Source: Candidatus Magasanikiibacteriota bacterium (GTDB taxonomy: Bacteria; Patescibacteriota; Patescibacteriia; Magasanikbacterales; 2-02-FULL-50-9b). Taken from it: a stretch of 20,047 nucleotides of DNA. The notes under the pieces are model-generated. The model saw only the letters and a program-made list of their open reading frames with translations. It was not told the DNA's origin and did not search any database. The DNA lies in the NCBI GenBank assembly GCA_026396555.1, contig JAPLWO010000093.1, forward strand, positions 1-20,047. The letters are read 5' to 3'. Positions 18,710-20,047 of this stretch are shown here, piece after piece (the first letter of the stretch is position 1; each line of letters opens with the position of its first letter). The position numbers and the translations under genes were made by a program.

Positions 18710-19931
18710 AGTGGTGTTTTTTATTTTTTTTATCGAATTTATGTTTGGTCAACATCCATACAATCCCAATACAGATACACAGCAATACAACGGAACCGGT
18801 CGCAAAAATTATTATCGTAAGTTTACTTGGATTGACCGAATATTGCAAAACTTTTTCTTCGGTTCTACTAATGCCGTACTCAATCCATGCGTGCGCTTCA
18901 TACGAACCAGAATCTTTTGGCGAATATGCGAGCGACAAATGTCCGTTCGCACCACGAACCATGATCTGCTTTTCTGTGCGAAGCGTATCAATTATTTTGC
19001 CACGCGAATAGATGTCCACGTTAAATAACACGGACGCATTTCCAGATCCAGTGTTTGCAATATTTGCATCAAAACGCATTTGAGACCCTGGTTCTAACTT
19101 TGTCGCGTTCGATATAAAACTATTAAACGCCACAGACTGACTGAGCGTTCCAGGCGGATACACTTTAAACTTCGCATTTTTATTCGAGGCAATTTCTTTT
19201 TGCGCATCCGTAATCAAAATCGAACCAACATACTCTCCAACAGTCGGTCCCGGATTTGGTGTAAATTTAACCACAACTGTTTGAGTTGTTAATGGCGGAA
19301 CAGCTAAAATATCAGCGCCATCAACATGACCGGTAATAATATGCTTTGGATCAGTTGTGTCAGCAACAGACACGTCGATTGAATCAGGTCGAGCATCGAC
19401 ATTTCCATTATTCGTAACCGCAAAAGTCAAAACCATGGGTTGATCAATTTCCGAATCTGTTGGATCAATGCTACCGATGGTAAAATCACGAACCTGTTTA
19501 TCAGTGACATCAAATTGAACATGCCCCGTAATTGAAAGCAGTGTCGTCAAATTATTCGCACTTCCTGCGGCTTTCGATTGAAGCTCCGTAAAAACAATGG
19601 TCGCATTGTGAGTTCCGTTTGGAGCTGCAATTGGAGTTATATAAAATGTGTATGGAACTTGCTGCACTCCTTTTGGCAGCAACAAGGTCGCATTTGAAAG
19701 TGTGATATAGTGCGCAGCTTCCCCATTCACGACAACAGATAATGTTTCGTCGTGTGACGGATTCGCACGCGTCACCGTGATTTTACGTTCAATTTTAATT
19801 CCATTAATCACATTCGTCGCGCTGACAGTTCCAGGAGAAATACCAAGTGCAAAAACAGATTGTGGAAACAGCATCATCGCGAAAAAAATTATCGCGCTCG
19901 CCGGTAAAAACTTTATCAATCGATCAGTCAT
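18696..19931 (-). CDS. Membrane-anchored Ig-like exported protein (possible surface-protein chaperone or partner)
   Basis: The 411-aa product starts at the ATG at 19931; a TTG four codons upstream is ignored. It has a signal peptide (FLPASAIIFFAMMLFPQSVFA), then a first beta domain opening LGISPGTVSATNVINGIKIE. That opening resembles the PapD-like/DUF916 beginning in which a partner protein is bound, with TVTRANPSHDETLSV. Two further Ig-like or CARDB/NEW3-like domains follow, with MVLTFAVTNNGNVDARPDS and MRFDANIANTGSGNASVLF (the NTGN motif of such folds). A C-terminal membrane segment at about 370-390 (IIIFATGSVVLLCICIGIVW) ends in a strongly basic tail KHKFDKKNKKHHYGKK. It is the first gene of a four-gene operon with the 78-aa, 333-aa and 309-aa products. 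The family comparison is by eye. Confidence 0.75.
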   Translation of the reverse strand: MTDRLIKFLPASAIIFFAMMLFPQSVFALGISPGTVSATNVINGIKIERKITVTRANPSHDETLSVVVNGEAAHYITLSNATLLLPKGVQQVPYTFYITPIAAPNGTHNATIVFTELQSKAAGSANNLTTLLSITGHVQFDVTDKQVRDFTIGSIDPTDSEIDQPMVLTFAVTNNGNVDARPDSIDVSVADTTDPKHIITGHVDGADILAVPPLTTQTVVVKFTPNPGPTVGEYVGSILITDAQKEIASNKNAKFKVYPPGTLSQSVAFNSFISNATKLEPGSQMRFDANIANTGSGNASVLFNVDIYSRGKIIDTLRTEKQIMVRGANGHLSLAYSPKDSGSYEAHAWIEYGISRTEEKVLQYSVNPSKLTIIIFATGSVVLLCICIGIVWMLTKHKFDKKNKKHHYGKK

Positions 19932-19954
19932 AGTGCAAAACAATTAGCCGCACT

Positions 19955-19963
19955 ATTATATCA
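19955..19963 (-). promoter_or_regulatory. Extended -10 promoter of the surface-protein operon
   Basis: On the minus strand TGATATAAT is a perfect extended -10 (hexamer 19960-19955). The start would be near 19948, giving a leader of about 17 nt before the ATG at 19931. It lies in the short gap after the upstream methyltransferase gene. Confidence 0.6.
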
Positions 19964-19967
19964 TATT

Positions 19968-20047
19968 TTATTTTTTCCGGCGCTTGAGTTTTACAATCAA
20001 CTCAATGTGCGGCGTGTGTGGAAACATGTCAACAGCTGCAAGCGACT
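19968..20047 (-). CDS. C-terminus of TrmA/RlmD-family rRNA (uracil-C5)-methyltransferase
   Basis: The last 26 codons of a minus-strand gene enter from the right edge. The product ends LAAVDMFPHTPHIELIVKL and then KRRKK. DMFPHTxHxE is the hallmark C-terminus of the TrmA/RumA/RlmD family of SAM-dependent RNA m5U methyltransferases. Which uracil is modified (U747, U1939 or tRNA U54) cannot be told without the rest. The 3' end is 36 nt upstream of the surface operon start and no terminator is visible between them. Confidence 0.85.
   Translation of the reverse strand, partial: SLAAVDMFPHTPHIELIVKLKRRKK

Noticed and set aside
1..20047. tRNA genes, CRISPR arrays, insertion sequences and phage genes
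   Set aside because: I looked for T-loop/acceptor patterns, regularly spaced repeats, transposase or integrase motifs and terminal inverted repeats and found none.

Overview
The window reads as a chromosomal segment of a Candidatus Patescibacteria (CPR) bacterium, probably of the Parcubacteria side. This is inferred from several things together: compact genes with overlaps of a few bases, small membrane proteins of unknown family, a MraY/WecA-type enzyme with the GEGGS variant motif, a membrane-anchored Clp-like ATPase behind mraZ-rsmH, a UvrC lacking its C-terminal HhH domain, and almost no Shine-Dalgarno sequences. UGA is an ordinary stop codon here, so this is not one of the UGA=Gly lineages.

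Layout. (1) 1-402, minus: the N-terminal part of a GT4 glycosyltransferase. (2) 497-2814, plus: a replication/repair operon, dnaB-ybaB-recR. (3) 2815-3161: the only long gene-free stretch. It holds what looks like a stand-alone structured RNA of about 230 nt on the minus strand, with a sigma-70 promoter, long nested helices and an intrinsic terminator, and next to it the strong plus-strand promoter of rplU (bL21, 3162-3473). (4) 3487-9615, minus: one long operon, mraZ-rsmH-(ftsL-like)-(123-aa membrane protein)-Clp-like AAA+ ATPase-WecA/MraY-like transferase-DUF192. It is driven by a promoter overlapped by MraZ boxes. (5) 9809-13605, minus: exosortase/archaeosortase, a Cys-rich exported protein, uvrC and a small anchored protein, ending at an intrinsic terminator. 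(6) 13633-15069, plus: a beta-propeller-like exported protein with a Gly9-IPEF C-terminal sorting signal, encoded divergently from the exosortase. (7) 15071-15983, minus: a PG_binding_1 protein and a two-TM protein. (8) 15982-16530, plus: signal peptidase I. (9) 16517-19931, minus: a four-gene exported-protein operon of an Ig-like membrane-anchored protein, a 78-aa protein, a Cys-rich 333-aa paralogue of the protein in region 5, and a 309-aa anchored protein. (10) 19968-20047, minus: the C-terminus of a TrmA/RlmD-family rRNA uracil-C5 methyltransferase.

How the parts fit. Regions 5-9 form a cell-surface island. It contains two Cys-rich paralogues and a small protein that share a [T/D]HAS motif just after the N-terminal membrane segment, a signal peptidase that could cut there, an Ig-like anchored partner, and an exosortase beside a protein carrying a matching PEF-CTERM-like tail. 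The strongest candidates for something undescribed are this exosortase/substrate pair within its surface-protein island, and the ncRNA at about 2806-3039. At the DNA level, several promoters predict leaderless mRNAs. The most striking is 15966-15995, where two extended -10 elements are interlocked across shared start codons (CATG).
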